Of a stretch of 64,000 nt of DNA, positions 50,314-58,809 are shown in pieces; the first letter of the stretch is position 1; each line of letters begins with the position of its first letter. The position numbers and the translations under genes are program-made. Under the pieces are notes generated by a model. It worked only from the letters and a program-made list of their open reading frames with translations, had not been told where the DNA came from and made no database searches. The stretch is from the NCBI RefSeq assembly GCF_900091575.1, contig NZ_FMCR01000005.1:248001-312000 (forward strand), written 5' to 3'. Source of the DNA: Micromonospora saelicesensis (GTDB lineage: Bacteria > Actinomycetota > Actinomycetes > Mycobacteriales > Micromonosporaceae).

Positions 50314-53202
50314 ATGACGGACCTGCCCGTGGGCCGTAGGCGCCTGCTCGCCACCGCCGCTTTGACCGCCGGCTCGGCTGCCCTGATCCCGGCTGTGGGC
50401 GCCGGACGGGCCGCCGCCGTTGCGCCTCAGGTCGCGCTGCCCGAGCGCGGGATCTACGACGCGACGGCGGCGACAACCTGGACGGACGGGTTTCTCATCG
50501 GCAACGGCGAGTACGGCGCCGTCCTGTACGGAACGCCGACCCTCGAGAAGGTGATCTTCAATCATCACCGCTTCGTGATGCCCAACGGCAGCCGGGGCGT
50601 GACCCCGCCAGTAATCTCCGGGCGGCTGGCCGGCGTCCGAGACAAGGCGCTGGCGGGGAACTACGCCGGAGCCAACACGGACTTCGCGGCCGGCTGGAGC
50701 CTGCGCTGGACCCAGACCTACCACCCCGGCTTCGAGTTGCAGATCAGCACGCCAGGCATGACCACGGCCAACGGGTACGCCCGCAGCACCGACTTCCGGA
50801 CCGGGGAGGTCACCTCCACCTGGACCGACAGCTACGGCACCTGGACTCGCCGCGCCTTCGCCTCCCGGGCCGACAACGTCGTCGTACACGAACTCACCCC
50901 GGCATCCGGCCGAACGATCGACGCGACGCTGAGCGTCAACACATCCCTCGCGGGCGTCCCCGGCTCGGTCCGTTTCACCACCCAGGCCAGCGTCACTGAC
51001 GGCTCCGGCTACCTGAACCTGCGCGGCACCTACCCGTCCGGGCAGGGCGCGTTCGGCTTCGAGGGCGTCACCCGGGTCGTCGCCACCGGTGGCACGGTAG
51101 CCGCGAACGGGTCGAGCATCGTCGTCACCACGGCAACCAGGCTCGTCCTGCTGACCAAACTCGACAGGTACGAGTCATCGACGGCCTGGGACAGCAAGCC
51201 GTTGCACGCGGCGCTGGCCGCGGTTCGCGCCGACTATGCCGAGCTGCGGGCCCGGCACGTCACCCTGCACTCGGCGATGTTCGACCGATCCCGCCTGGAC
51301 CTGAACGTCTCCGCCGCCGACCGGCAGCTGTCGACCACCGAGCTGATCGCCCGGCAGAACGCCAACCGCAACACCATCGATGTGGCCCTGCTGGAACGGC
51401 TCTACGACAGCGGCCGTTACCTGTTCATCAGCTCCAGCGGCGTACTGCCGCCGCGGTTGACCGGAATCTGGGCCGGCACCTGGAATGGCGCCTGGGCCGA
51501 CGATTTCACCACCGATGCCAACATCAACCTGCAGGTCGCCGGCGGCAACATTCTCGACCTCACGGATGCCATGCAGGGCTATGTCAACCTGATCCTCGGC
51601 CAGCTCGCGCACTGGCGCACCAACGCTCGCAACCTGTACGGCGCGCGCGGCTTCCTGGCCCCGTCGCGAACCGACGGCGAGTACGGGTACATGCTGCACT
51701 TCGACCCCGGCTTCCCCGGCCAGTGCTGGACCGGTGGAGCGGACTGGTTGCTCTACCCGCTGCTGGAGTATTACCAGGTCACCGGGGACCGGACGTTCCT
51801 GGCTGAGAAGCTGGGACCGGCGCTGATGGAGCTGGCGCTGTTCTACGAGGACTTCCTGACCCGCACCGACTCGGCCGGCCGTGTGGTGTTCGTGCCGTCG
51901 TTCTCGATGGAGAACTCGCCGGCCAGCACGAACGTCCTTCTGGCGATCAACGCCACCGGCGACATCCAGGCCGGCAGACACGCCCTGCGGGCGGCTGTCG
52001 AGGCTGCCAACGCGCTCGGTGTCGAGCAGGGCGCCGGTCAGGGTGTCGCACGCTGGACGGCCCTGTTGGCGAAGCTGCCGCCGTACACCGTCAACGGCAG
52101 CGGCGCTCTCGCCGAATGGTCCTGGCCGGGCCTCACGGATCGCTACAACCATCGGCACGTGCATCACCTGTACGGCGCGTGGCCCCTGCACGAGATCAAT
52201 CCCGAGGAGGCGCCCGGCCTGGTCACCGCCGCGCTCAGGGCCCTGGCGCTGCGCGGTGACGAGAACACCTCGGCGCACGGCAGCCTGCATCGAGCCCTCG
52301 CCTCGGCTCGACTGAAGGACGCCGCCGGCGTCTACAGCAACCTCCGGAAGATCATCGGCAACAACATGATCTTCCGGTCGCTGATGACCGCACACAACCC
52401 GAACCTGGAGACCTACAACGCCGATGCGGCCAACACGCTGCCGGCCGTGCTCAGCGAAGCGCTTGTGTACACCAGGCCCGGCATCATCGAACTGCTGCCC
52501 GCCGTGCCCGGCCAACTCGCCAAGGGCACCATCACCGGCGTCCGCGGACGCAACCAGGTCCGCATCCACAGCCTCACCTGGGACCTGCCCGGTCGCTCGG
52601 CAACCGTGGTACTCACCTCGACGATCACCCAGGCGATCACCCTGCTCAGCCGCCGTGGGATGGCATCCATCACCACTACCGCGCCGGTTACCCCCTCGCC
52701 GCTCGGTCCGCACGCCCGGGTGATCTCGTTGACGGCCGGGCAACAGATACAGGTCGTCGTCGGCCTGCCAGCCTCCGCCGGCGGCGTTGTTCGACTGGTC
52801 AACCGGCGCAGCGCAAAGGTGTTGGACGTCAACGGCGGCTCCACCACGGACGGAGCAACTGTCATCCAGTGGCCGTGGACTGGCGCGACCAACCAGCAGT
52901 GGCGCCTGCTGCCCAACAGCGATGGCTCATTCCGACTGTCCGGTGTCAAGAGCGGAAAGGTCCTGGACAGCCCAGGCGGCTCCGGCCAGGGCGCGGCACT
53001 CGTTCAATGGACCGACAACGGCGGACGTAACCAGTGGTGGAAGCTCGTCTCCGCGCCGACCAGCGGATACCACCGGCTCGTCAACGTGAGCAATGGCTGG
53101 TGTGTCGGGGTCGAAGGCGGCTCCACCGCGGACGGCGCCAGAGTGGTCCAGCAACCGGTCAGCGGCGAGATCAGCCAGGAATGGCAGATTTTTGATGCCT
53201 GA
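50314..53202 (+). CDS. GH95-type alpha-L-fucosidase-like enzyme with ricin-B lectin domain, Tat-exported
   Basis: A 962-residue secreted enzyme. The twin-arginine signal (GRRRLLATAALTAG) points to folded export. The N-terminal beta-sandwich begins with ERGIYDATAATTWTDGFLIG and contains GNGEYGAVLYGTP. The (alpha/alpha)6 catalytic domain contains RLTGIWAGTWNGAWADDFTT, NINLQVAGGNILD and SRTDGEYGYML, then SFSMENSPAS and RHVHHLYGAWPLHEINPEE, all GH95 features. Residues ~830-962 form a ricin-type beta-trefoil with QQW/QWW/QEW repeats (TNQQWRL, NQWWKL, SQEWQIF) for galactose- or xylan-type binding. The start is ATG 50314 with GAGAGGA upstream. It probably removes fucosyl or galactosyl residues from plant or host glycans. 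Confidence 0.9.
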   Translation: MTDLPVGRRRLLATAALTAGSAALIPAVGAGRAAAVAPQVALPERGIYDATAATTWTDGFLIGNGEYGAVLYGTPTLEKVIFNHHRFVMPNGSRGVTPPVISGRLAGVRDKALAGNYAGANTDFAAGWSLRWTQTYHPGFELQISTPGMTTANGYARSTDFRTGEVTSTWTDSYGTWTRRAFASRADNVVVHELTPASGRTIDATLSVNTSLAGVPGSVRFTTQASVTDGSGYLNLRGTYPSGQGAFGFEGVTRVVATGGTVAANGSSIVVTTATRLVLLTKLDRYESSTAWDSKPLHAALAAVRADYAELRARHVTLHSAMFDRSRLDLNVSAADRQLSTTELIARQNANRNTIDVALLERLYDSGRYLFISSSGVLPPRLTGIWAGTWNGAWADDFTTDANINLQVAGGNILDLTDAMQGYVNLILGQLAHWRTNARNLYGARGFLAPSRTDGEYGYMLHFDPGFPGQCWTGGADWLLYPLLEYYQVTGDRTFLAEKLGPALMELALFYEDFLTRTDSAGRVVFVPSFSMENSPASTNVLLAINATGDIQAGRHALRAAVEAANALGVEQGAGQGVARWTALLAKLPPYTVNGSGALAEWSWPGLTDRYNHRHVHHLYGAWPLHEINPEEAPGLVTAALRALALRGDENTSAHGSLHRALASARLKDAAGVYSNLRKIIGNNMIFRSLMTAHNPNLETYNADAANTLPAVLSEALVYTRPGIIELLPAVPGQLAKGTITGVRGRNQVRIHSLTWDLPGRSATVVLTSTITQAITLLSRRGMASITTTAPVTPSPLGPHARVISLTAGQQIQVVVGLPASAGGVVRLVNRRSAKVLDVNGGSTTDGATVIQWPWTGATNQQWRLLPNSDGSFRLSGVKSGKVLDSPGGSGQGAALVQWTDNGGRNQWWKLVSAPTSGYHRLVNVSNGWCVGVEGGSTADGARVVQQPVSGEISQEWQIFDA

Positions 53203-53486
53203 GGCGGGAGGTCAGCGGCATTGGTCGCAGCGGCTCCAGGTGATGGCCGCCAGGACCTGCGTCACGCTGAGCGCCGCCACGCCGGGTCGGTCTCGGCCAC
53301 CGGCGTGCGTGGTGCCGGGTACGGCGGCGGCGTCGGGTCGGCCGCGGGGACCGGCCGGGCCCGGAGGGTACGTCTGACCTTTAGGGGGCACCCGTCAGTC
53401 GATCGCCTCTTGCGCGCCGTATCCCCAGGGCGATGACACGAACAGGAAGGTGCCGCGCCGCCCATAGAAACTGATGCCAGCGCGAG
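53203..53486. other. gap after the GH95 gene
   Basis: About 280 bases; open frames on both strands look like shadows. No hairpin terminator was spotted. Confidence 0.3.
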
Positions 53487-53668
53487 TCAAGTGGCACCTC
53501 GTGCGGCACGGTGAGGTGAGACGGGCGGCAGCTCACGCAACGACGGGCACTCCGCCAACAGGGGCGGGAACGGCCCGAACCCGTGACCCGCCCCGCCTCC
53601 AACACCACGACGGTGTCAGCTCGCCGCAGCGCTGGGAGCTTGTTCGACACGACCAGACATGGCGCGGA
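53487..53668 (-). pseudogene. 3' remnant of an ABC transporter ATPase gene, frameshifted
   Basis: The minus strand reads PCLVVSNKLPALRRADTVVV and LEAGRVTGSG. After a shift, LLAECPSLRELPPV continues to a stop at 53487. This is the H-loop and C-terminus of an exporter-type ABC ATPase. The Walker motifs are lost. Confidence 0.6.
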
Positions 53669-53693
53669 CCGTGCGTCGCTAAGGAGTCTGCCG

Positions 53694-54014
53694 ATGCGGG
53701 CTTTGTTCACGGTTGCCCAGGGCTCCTCGGTCGCGGCGGCGGTGCTCGCCTATCGGGCGGTCTGCCGCAGGGCCGTGCTGGTCTGCGGCCGGGTGCCGGT
53801 CGGCGAGCGGCTCGCCCGCGGACCCCTGGACGTGCTGGTGCTCAACGGCGCGGACGACCGGTTCGTCCGGCCCGACGACGTCCGCGCGGACCTGGCGTCG
53901 AGCTTCCTGGGCGGGCAGGCCCGCCACGTCGTTCTTCCCGGTCTGGGGCACGAGTTCAACAACATCCGGGCCGGCGACCGGTTGGTGGCGTGCGGCGGGA
54001 GGTCGCGAGACTGA
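53694..54014 (+). pseudogene. C-terminal piece of an alpha/beta-hydrolase (thioesterase-like)
   Basis: A 106-residue frame from ATG 53694 includes VAQGSSVAAAVLAYRAV (GxSxx nucleophile elbow), LDVLVLNGADDRFVRP with the acid, and HVVLPGLGHEFNNI with the catalytic His. Alpha/beta hydrolases need about 250 residues, so the N-terminal half with the oxyanion hole is missing. It precedes an acyl carrier protein gene by 33 bases, so the intact version was probably a thioesterase or acyl hydrolase of that cluster. It could be translated as a short protein but is unlikely to be active. Confidence 0.6.
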
Positions 54015-54047
54015 CGATGGCACACGCGACGAGCGATGAGGTGAAAG

Positions 54048-54290
54048 ATGATCGGTGAACAGCAGTTCTTCGAGTCGGCCCGCGAGTTCCTCCGGGAACG
54101 ATTCGGCGAACAGGCGGCCCACGTGGACGTCGACACCGAGTTGATCCAGTCCGGCCTGCTCGACTCCCTGCTGGTGCTGGAGTTCTTCTTCCTGGAGGGC
54201 GTGCGCGGCGCGGCGATCGCCGCAGACGCCGCGACCGTCGAGGAACTGTCCACGTTGCGCAACGCCTACCGAATCGTGGTGGCGCCGTGA
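54048..54290 (+). CDS. acyl carrier protein
   Basis: An 80-residue acidic four-helix carrier. The phosphopantetheine attachment Ser lies in QSGLLDSLLVLEFFF. Flanking features are REFLRERFGEQAAHVDVDTE and AATVEELSTLRNAYR. It would carry an acyl or aminoacyl group for a biosynthetic cluster. ATG 54048 has AGGTGAAAG upstream, and the stop overlaps the DUF2332 start (ATGA). The ligase, ketosynthase or transferase expected to load it are absent, so this is a leftover of a larger cluster. Confidence 0.82.
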   Translation: MIGEQQFFESAREFLRERFGEQAAHVDVDTELIQSGLLDSLLVLEFFFLEGVRGAAIAADAATVEELSTLRNAYRIVVAP

Positions 54291-55369
54291 CGCTGAGTCT
54301 GACGGAGGTCCGCGCCGGCTGCGAATGGCAGCGCGAGTTGTGCCGGAAGAACGGCTCTTCCAGCTATGTCGCGCTCATCACGGAACTCCTCGATCGCCTC
54401 GGCACCGACGACACGGTCACCGGGTTGCTCACCGCGGACGACCGGAATCCCATCCAGTCCGCGCTCTGCCTCCGACTGTTTGGCGCGGTCAACCGGATCG
54501 CCATGGCCGAGGACGCGGACTGGCTGGGAAGCTATTACCCGACCTTCGGCGGCACGACCGATGTCGACGCTCTGATACCGGCCTTCTTCGACTTCCTGAC
54601 CGCGCACGACGATGCGGTCCGGGTGCAGATGAAGCTCGGGGTGCAGACCAACGAGGTCGGCCGAGCGGCCCCGCTGTCCGCGGCGATGAACGTCGTCGCG
54701 GCACTGACCGGCCGACCGCTGCGGCTGCTCGAGGTTGGTGCCAGTGCGGGCCTGAACCTCCTCCTGGACCGCTACTTCGTCGCCGGTGGCCGGCAGGCGT
54801 GGGGACCGCCGGAGTCGCCGCTGCGGCTGACCGGGCACTTCGAGTCCGGTGAACCCCCGGCCGGGGAGCTGACGGTGGCCGAGCGTCGTGGCTGTGACCT
54901 GAATCCTCTCGACGTGCACGCCCCCGGCACGGCGGAGTTGCTGCGCTCGTTCGTCTGGCCCGAGCACGTCGACCGGGCACGTCGCCTGGACGCGGCTCTC
55001 CAGGTGGCACGGTCGGCGCCACGGCTGGCCATCGACGCCGTCGACGCCTGCTCCTGGTTGATCGACCAGGCCGAGGATCCGGTGGGCGGGCGTACCACCG
55101 TCATCTACCACTCGATCGTGCTGCCGTACTTCGACCCCGACGAGCGCACCCGGTTCGAGTCCCTGATCCGGGAGCGGGGTGCGGCGACTGACGCCGACCG
55201 CCCCCTGGCGTGGATCTCCCTCGAACCCCGTGCCGACGACTCGAGCGTCGTCGAGCTGCACTGCGAGCTGTGGCCGCAACGCCGGCGCATCAGGCTCGCC
55301 CGGACCACCCCGCACGGCACGCACGTCCGCTGGGACCCACAGGACGAGTCGATATTTGACCTGTGCTGA
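54287..55369 (+). CDS. DUF2332 family protein
   Basis: A 360-residue protein of the DUF2332 family: QSALCLRLFGAVNRIAMAED-type start, VQTNEVGRAAPLSAAMN, the conserved LRLLEVGASAGLNLLLDRY (a methyltransferase-like glycine loop), and DLNPLDVHAPGTAELLRSFV, TTVIYHSIVLPYFDPDERT. The glycine-rich ExGxSAGLN loop hints at a SAM-binding-like fold, but activity is unknown. Members often neighbour carrier-protein and ligase genes. Here it is translationally coupled to the ACP. It is followed by a repeat copy at 55380. Confidence 0.82.
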   Translation: MTLSLTEVRAGCEWQRELCRKNGSSSYVALITELLDRLGTDDTVTGLLTADDRNPIQSALCLRLFGAVNRIAMAEDADWLGSYYPTFGGTTDVDALIPAFFDFLTAHDDAVRVQMKLGVQTNEVGRAAPLSAAMNVVAALTGRPLRLLEVGASAGLNLLLDRYFVAGGRQAWGPPESPLRLTGHFESGEPPAGELTVAERRGCDLNPLDVHAPGTAELLRSFVWPEHVDRARRLDAALQVARSAPRLAIDAVDACSWLIDQAEDPVGGRTTVIYHSIVLPYFDPDERTRFESLIRERGAATDADRPLAWISLEPRADDSSVVELHCELWPQRRRIRLARTTPHGTHVRWDPQDESIFDLC

Positions 55370-55379
55370 TGCGGTTAAT

Positions 55380-55645
55380 TGGTACGCCGTGACCTCACAG
55401 TGAGTGGCGAAGTTGTCAGGTGGCGCTGCTCCCAGGACGGCTGGTGCCGGCCGGCGTCTCGGGCCGCGTAACGCCCTGCCTTGAGGTGCACTGTGGATCG
55501 ATGTAGAGCGTTGCGGGTGAGCTCGGTGGAGCCCGCCGCGGTTCCGTCATTCGAGACACCGATCCCAGGGGCAACGCCCTGACCGGGCACTTCAAGCCTG
55601 TGAACTCTTCGGCGGACCCGAGGGCGTCCGCGCTGGCACCCCGTG
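55380..55645 (+). repeat. dispersed repeat, modules B-C (copy 4)
   Basis: GCCGTGACCTCACAGTGAGT, GGCGAAGTTGTCAGGTGGCG, CCGGCCGGCGTCTCGGGCCG, GTTGCGGGTGAGCTCGGTGG, TTCGAGACACCGATCCCAGG and GGCAACGCCCTGACC. A hairpin CTTCGG-CGGA-CCCGAGG follows. It is the longest copy. Confidence 0.72.
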
Positions 55646-55776
55646 CGGCATCCCCGCCTGGCAATGCGGTCACATTGATGCGGATGGCAGGAGTTGGTGG
55701 GGGGTCCCATGACCGCGACGACGTCTTTTTCTCGTAGCGAGCGTGAGTGCCGGTCGTTGGCACGTAGTCCTGTGCT

Positions 55777-55875
55777 CATTGGCCGGCAGCCTCGGAACGG
55801 CTGTTGAGCCGATGTGCTCGATGGCGTGTGGAACCCCTACCCTGGCGGACCACCGGTCGCACCATTGTGCAAGGA
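55777..55875 (-). pseudogene. scrap of a GrpB-family gene
   Basis: The minus strand reads VGVPHAIEHIGSTAVPRLPA, the IEHIGSTAVPGLPAK signature of GrpB/UPF0157 nucleotidyltransferase-like proteins. It breaks off immediately after. Nothing else of the gene is visible. Confidence 0.55.
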
Positions 55876-55985
55876 CGATGCGAAAGTGGGGCGTTCCCTG
55901 ACCATCCGTCCAGTGCATAGCGTCCTCGACAGGTCGCGGCAACAACGCCGCAACTCGACGAGGGGAAGCATCTCTGTAGAAGCTC

Positions 55986-56460
55986 GTGAGGACGGCCCTG
56001 GCGACGATGATCGTCGCGGCGGGAGTCGTCGCACCTCAGGCTCCGAGCGCCGCAGCCGTCGCGCCGGCCGGCAACATCACCACGAGCCACGTGGCAACCA
56101 CCAGCACGGTCCCGGCTCCTTCGGCTCCGTTGGCGATCCAGACCGGGGAGTACGAATACAACTGCATCGGAACCGATGGCAGCAGCTTCTGGATCGGCCC
56201 TGGAAGGCCGACCACCGACTGTCGCGGTAGCTACCTGCAGAAGTACCTCGACGGCAACCTGCTTGCGACCTACAACCTCGCCTACGGCGGCGGAGCAGCA
56301 CAGAATCCCCCGTGGGACACCGGATGCGTCCTGGCGATCGCCGGCGGGGTTGCGCTATTCGTCTTCCCTCCGAGCGGCGCCGCGGCGTGGGTCACATTGG
56401 GCGGCCTGTCGGCCGCTGGCCTTCTCCACTCGTGCGTGGTCTATCGCGTCGCGGCGGAAA
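55986..56460 (+). pseudogene. secreted/membrane protein truncated by an IS630 scar
   Basis: GTG 55986 opens a signal peptide (ATMIVAAGVVAPQAPSAAA), then a mature part with YNCIGTDGSSFWIGPGRPTT and a hydrophobic hairpin (CVLAIAGGVALFVFPPSG, WVTLGGLSAAGLLHSCVV). Around 56455 it runs into the tail of an IS630 transposase on the opposite strand, and the frame continues as IS sequence to 56651. It may have been a bacteriocin-like or membrane-active protein; the family is unknown. Confidence 0.55.
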
Positions 56461-56690
56461 TTCGCCTACAAAATGGTGCGAGTGATCCGAGGACCTCCTC
56501 GGCGATCTTGGTCCAGATGAATGGTCGTGGATCGCTGCTCCAGTCGGCGATCCACGACCGGATGTCGGCTTCGAGGGACTGCACCGATTTGTGGACGCCG
56601 CGGCGGATCTTCTGTTCGGTGAGGTACCCGAACCACCGTTCGACCTGGTAGATCCAGGAGGATCCGATCGGATTCAACGTGTCGCTCGGT
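56455..56690 (-). mobile_element. C-terminal relic of an IS630-family transposase
   Basis: The minus strand reads MNPIGSSWIYQVERWFGYLT, then EQKIRRGVHKSVQSLEADIR and WTKIAEEVLGSLAPFCRRIS. This is the final third of an IS630 DDE transposase including its last catalytic Glu (QVERWF). The rest is missing. Confidence 0.78.
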
Positions 56691-56954
56691 GCGGGCCCGG
56701 CCGCTGCTCATCGATCAGCCCATCGAGAGGCTCGACCAGGACCTGAGACGCCATTTGCCCACAGTGGAGTGATGGCACCCAGACGCGTCCGACACCTTCC
56801 CGGCATGCCGGACAGCTACTGACTGCTACCGCCAGCTTGCGCGGATGGCTCAGTGCACGTCAAAACCATCTTCGCGCGCATCGCCAGGGCCTGAGCCGCA
56901 CCACTCGTCCGGATCCTGAAGATCTTGACTCAAAATGGAGCGAGGTGTTGACTT
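56691..56954. other. intergenic after the IS scar
   Basis: About 260 bases with no supported gene; probably more mobile-element debris. Confidence 0.3.
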
Positions 56955-57383
56955 GTGGCCATGGGCCCGGCTTCAGCAGGAGACCAAGGATCGTTCGCCA
57001 GTTCGGATGCGGCTGACCGCCAGCTTGTCGTTCCGGGGTGGTATTACGCGACACTCGGAGTAATCGCGGGCGCTGCGGTCGTGGCATTTGCGCTTCTGCC
57101 GCAGCCAATCGCGGGCCCCACTCTCGTCGTCGCAGCCCTGCTTGTGGCAGTGACGAGCCGTATCGCGGCGAAAGCCTCGGGAACTCGTCTGCCCATTCCG
57201 GCTAGCGCTATCGGCGTCGGTTATCTGGTAGCCCTGGCGGTCGTCCTGGTCGGGTCCTTGATCGTTGTATGGACCGTGGTGCGTCCTGACGGTACTTCCG
57301 GGCTCGCCTGGATGCTTGGCGCTCTCGTGTTCGTGGTCGCACTCAGCGGGACATGGGTGGCCAGGGCGGGGCGTTCGGCATAG
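56955..57383 (+). CDS. small four-helix membrane protein
   Basis: A 142-residue protein with hydrophobic segments at about 29-49 (YATLGVIAGAAVVAFALL), 52-68 (AGPTLVVAALLVAVTSR), 86-110 (GVGYLVALAVVLVGSLIVVW) and 118-136 (LAWMLGALVFVVALSGTW). It starts at GTG 56955 or ATG 56961. No family is assigned; similar small membrane proteins often accompany PadR or TetR regulators. A TetR relic lies convergent downstream, with a long hairpin between them. Confidence 0.6.
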   Translation: MAMGPASAGDQGSFASSDAADRQLVVPGWYYATLGVIAGAAVVAFALLPQPIAGPTLVVAALLVAVTSRIAAKASGTRLPIPASAIGVGYLVALAVVLVGSLIVVWTVVRPDGTSGLAWMLGALVFVVALSGTWVARAGRSA

Positions 57384-57437
57384 GCCTCAGTGGTCCTCGG
57401 CCGTAACGGGTCAGCACGCACCAATCGCATCTGCGGG

Positions 57438-57498
57438 TGCCCTCTGATCTGGGCTGACGGAACCCTGGAGGGCTCCCGTCATCCCAGATCAGAGGGCA
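57438..57498. terminator. 23-bp hairpin (one mismatch) between convergent genes
   Basis: TGCCCTCTGATCTGGGCTGA continuing to 57460 pairs with the sequence at 57476-57498 across a 15-base loop that has its own CCCT/AGGG pairing. There is a single mismatch. It is suited to bidirectional termination. Confidence 0.65.
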
Positions 57499-57579
57499 TT
57501 TCCCAGATAAGGCGTGGACGCAGCGACAAGCCGTCTCAGAGGTCACGTGTCGGTGCAGCGGACCCGACTCACCCGACCG

Positions 57580-58186
57580 CTACGCCCCCATTCGTGAAAA
57601 GTCCGTCGTGCGGAGGAACGCAAGACGATCGCGAGTGATCTGGGCGGCGTCATCGATCAGCGAGAGACGAGACCCCGTCTCCATCGCCACGGCAACGAGG
57701 CCCACTATGCCGCAGAGGAGGAATTTTGCTTCTACAGTCGGATCGACGCTCGGCGAGATCAGACGCTTCTGCTGAGCCTCTTCGAGGTAGTCGGTAAGCC
57801 TGACATACCATCCGGACAAGCGACCGCCGAAACCCTTGTCGCCGGACACCTCATCACCGAGTTTGATCGCCACCCGAGCAGTGGGCTGTAGAGCACGTTC
57901 GTGGTCACATGCTCGGCAACCCACACGATCGCGTCGAGCGGATCGCCGGCGGGGCGAGGGGACCCCATGAATACGCCCCCGGGTACGCGAGATTGATCAC
58001 GGCAGACGCGAGCGTCTGCTTGGTGGGGAAGTAATAGGTGACCAACGACTTGGAGGTGCCGGCCAGCTCCGCGATGTGTTGGATGCTCGCCCGCTCGTAC
58101 CCCGACTCATCAAAGGCCCGAACCGCGGCCTCAAGGATCTCAGGCGCGGCATTTTCCTCGCGATTGTCACTCAGACTGACCTCCAC
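57580..58186 (-). pseudogene. TetR-family regulator broken by two frameshifts
   Basis: The N-terminal HTH reads EILEAAVRAFDESGYERASI then QHIAELAGTSKSLVTYYFPT. After AYPG the continuation VFMGSPRPAGDPLDAIVWVA is in a second frame, and ARVAIKLGDEVSGDKGFGGR to the stop is in a third. The first shift is at a GGGGG run near 57975. The domain order is that of gamma-butyrolactone-receptor-type TetR regulators. The 5' end abuts an ISAs1 scar, so the start codon may also have been lost. Confidence 0.72.
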
Positions 58187-58621
58187 CGCTCGCGGGCACG
58201 GCCGCCGCGAGATCCGCACCGTGAAGGTCCTGACCCTCTCCACCGGCATCGACTTCCCACACGCCGCCCAAGCACTGCAGATCCGCCGCCGCAGACGTCG
58301 CCTGGACCAGCCGAAACGCTTCACCACCGAGACCGTCTACGCCATCACCGACCTGCGCGTGCACCAGGCGAAACCGGCGCAACTGGCCACGTGGATTCGC
58401 GGCCACTGGTCCATCGAAAACAAGATCTACTGGGTGCGGGACGTCACCTACGACGAAGACCGCTGCCAGATTCGCACCGGAACCGGGCCCGAGGTCATGG
58501 CCGCCCTACGCAACGCCGCCATCGGCGCCCTCCGCACCGCCGGAGTCGCCAACATTGCCGCCGCCAACCGACATCACGCCCGCGACAGCACCCGGCCCTA
58601 CTCGGCATCACCTGACGACTT
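58187..58621 (+). mobile_element. 3' half of an ISAs1-family transposase gene
   Basis: The frame from about 58187 reads GHGRREIRTVKVLTLSTGID, then AITDLRVHQAKPAQLATWIR and GHWSIENKIYWVRDVTYDED, the RGHWxIEN...WVRDVTxxED signature of ISAs1. The N-terminal half is absent. Near 58600 the reading frame shifts, so the usual LLGIT ending is in another phase. Not functional. Confidence 0.78.
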
Positions 58622-58809
58622 TACCGGGGCCCTGAGCGGGCATGACTCTCGATTCAGACTCACCCAAACTGCTTGGCCCACCCGCCACGCCGCGTCAGCT
58701 CGTCACTCGTTGCGAGGACCCTGGGCATCGTCTTGTCGGCACCGGGAGGCGCGGCAGCATGGTACGACTGCTTCAGCGCTGCCACGAAGCCGACAGAACG
58801 GGCGAGCCG
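58622..58809. other. leader of the LtrA gene
   Basis: About 190 bases without a gene; an in-frame extension from 58642 has shadow composition. Confidence 0.35.
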
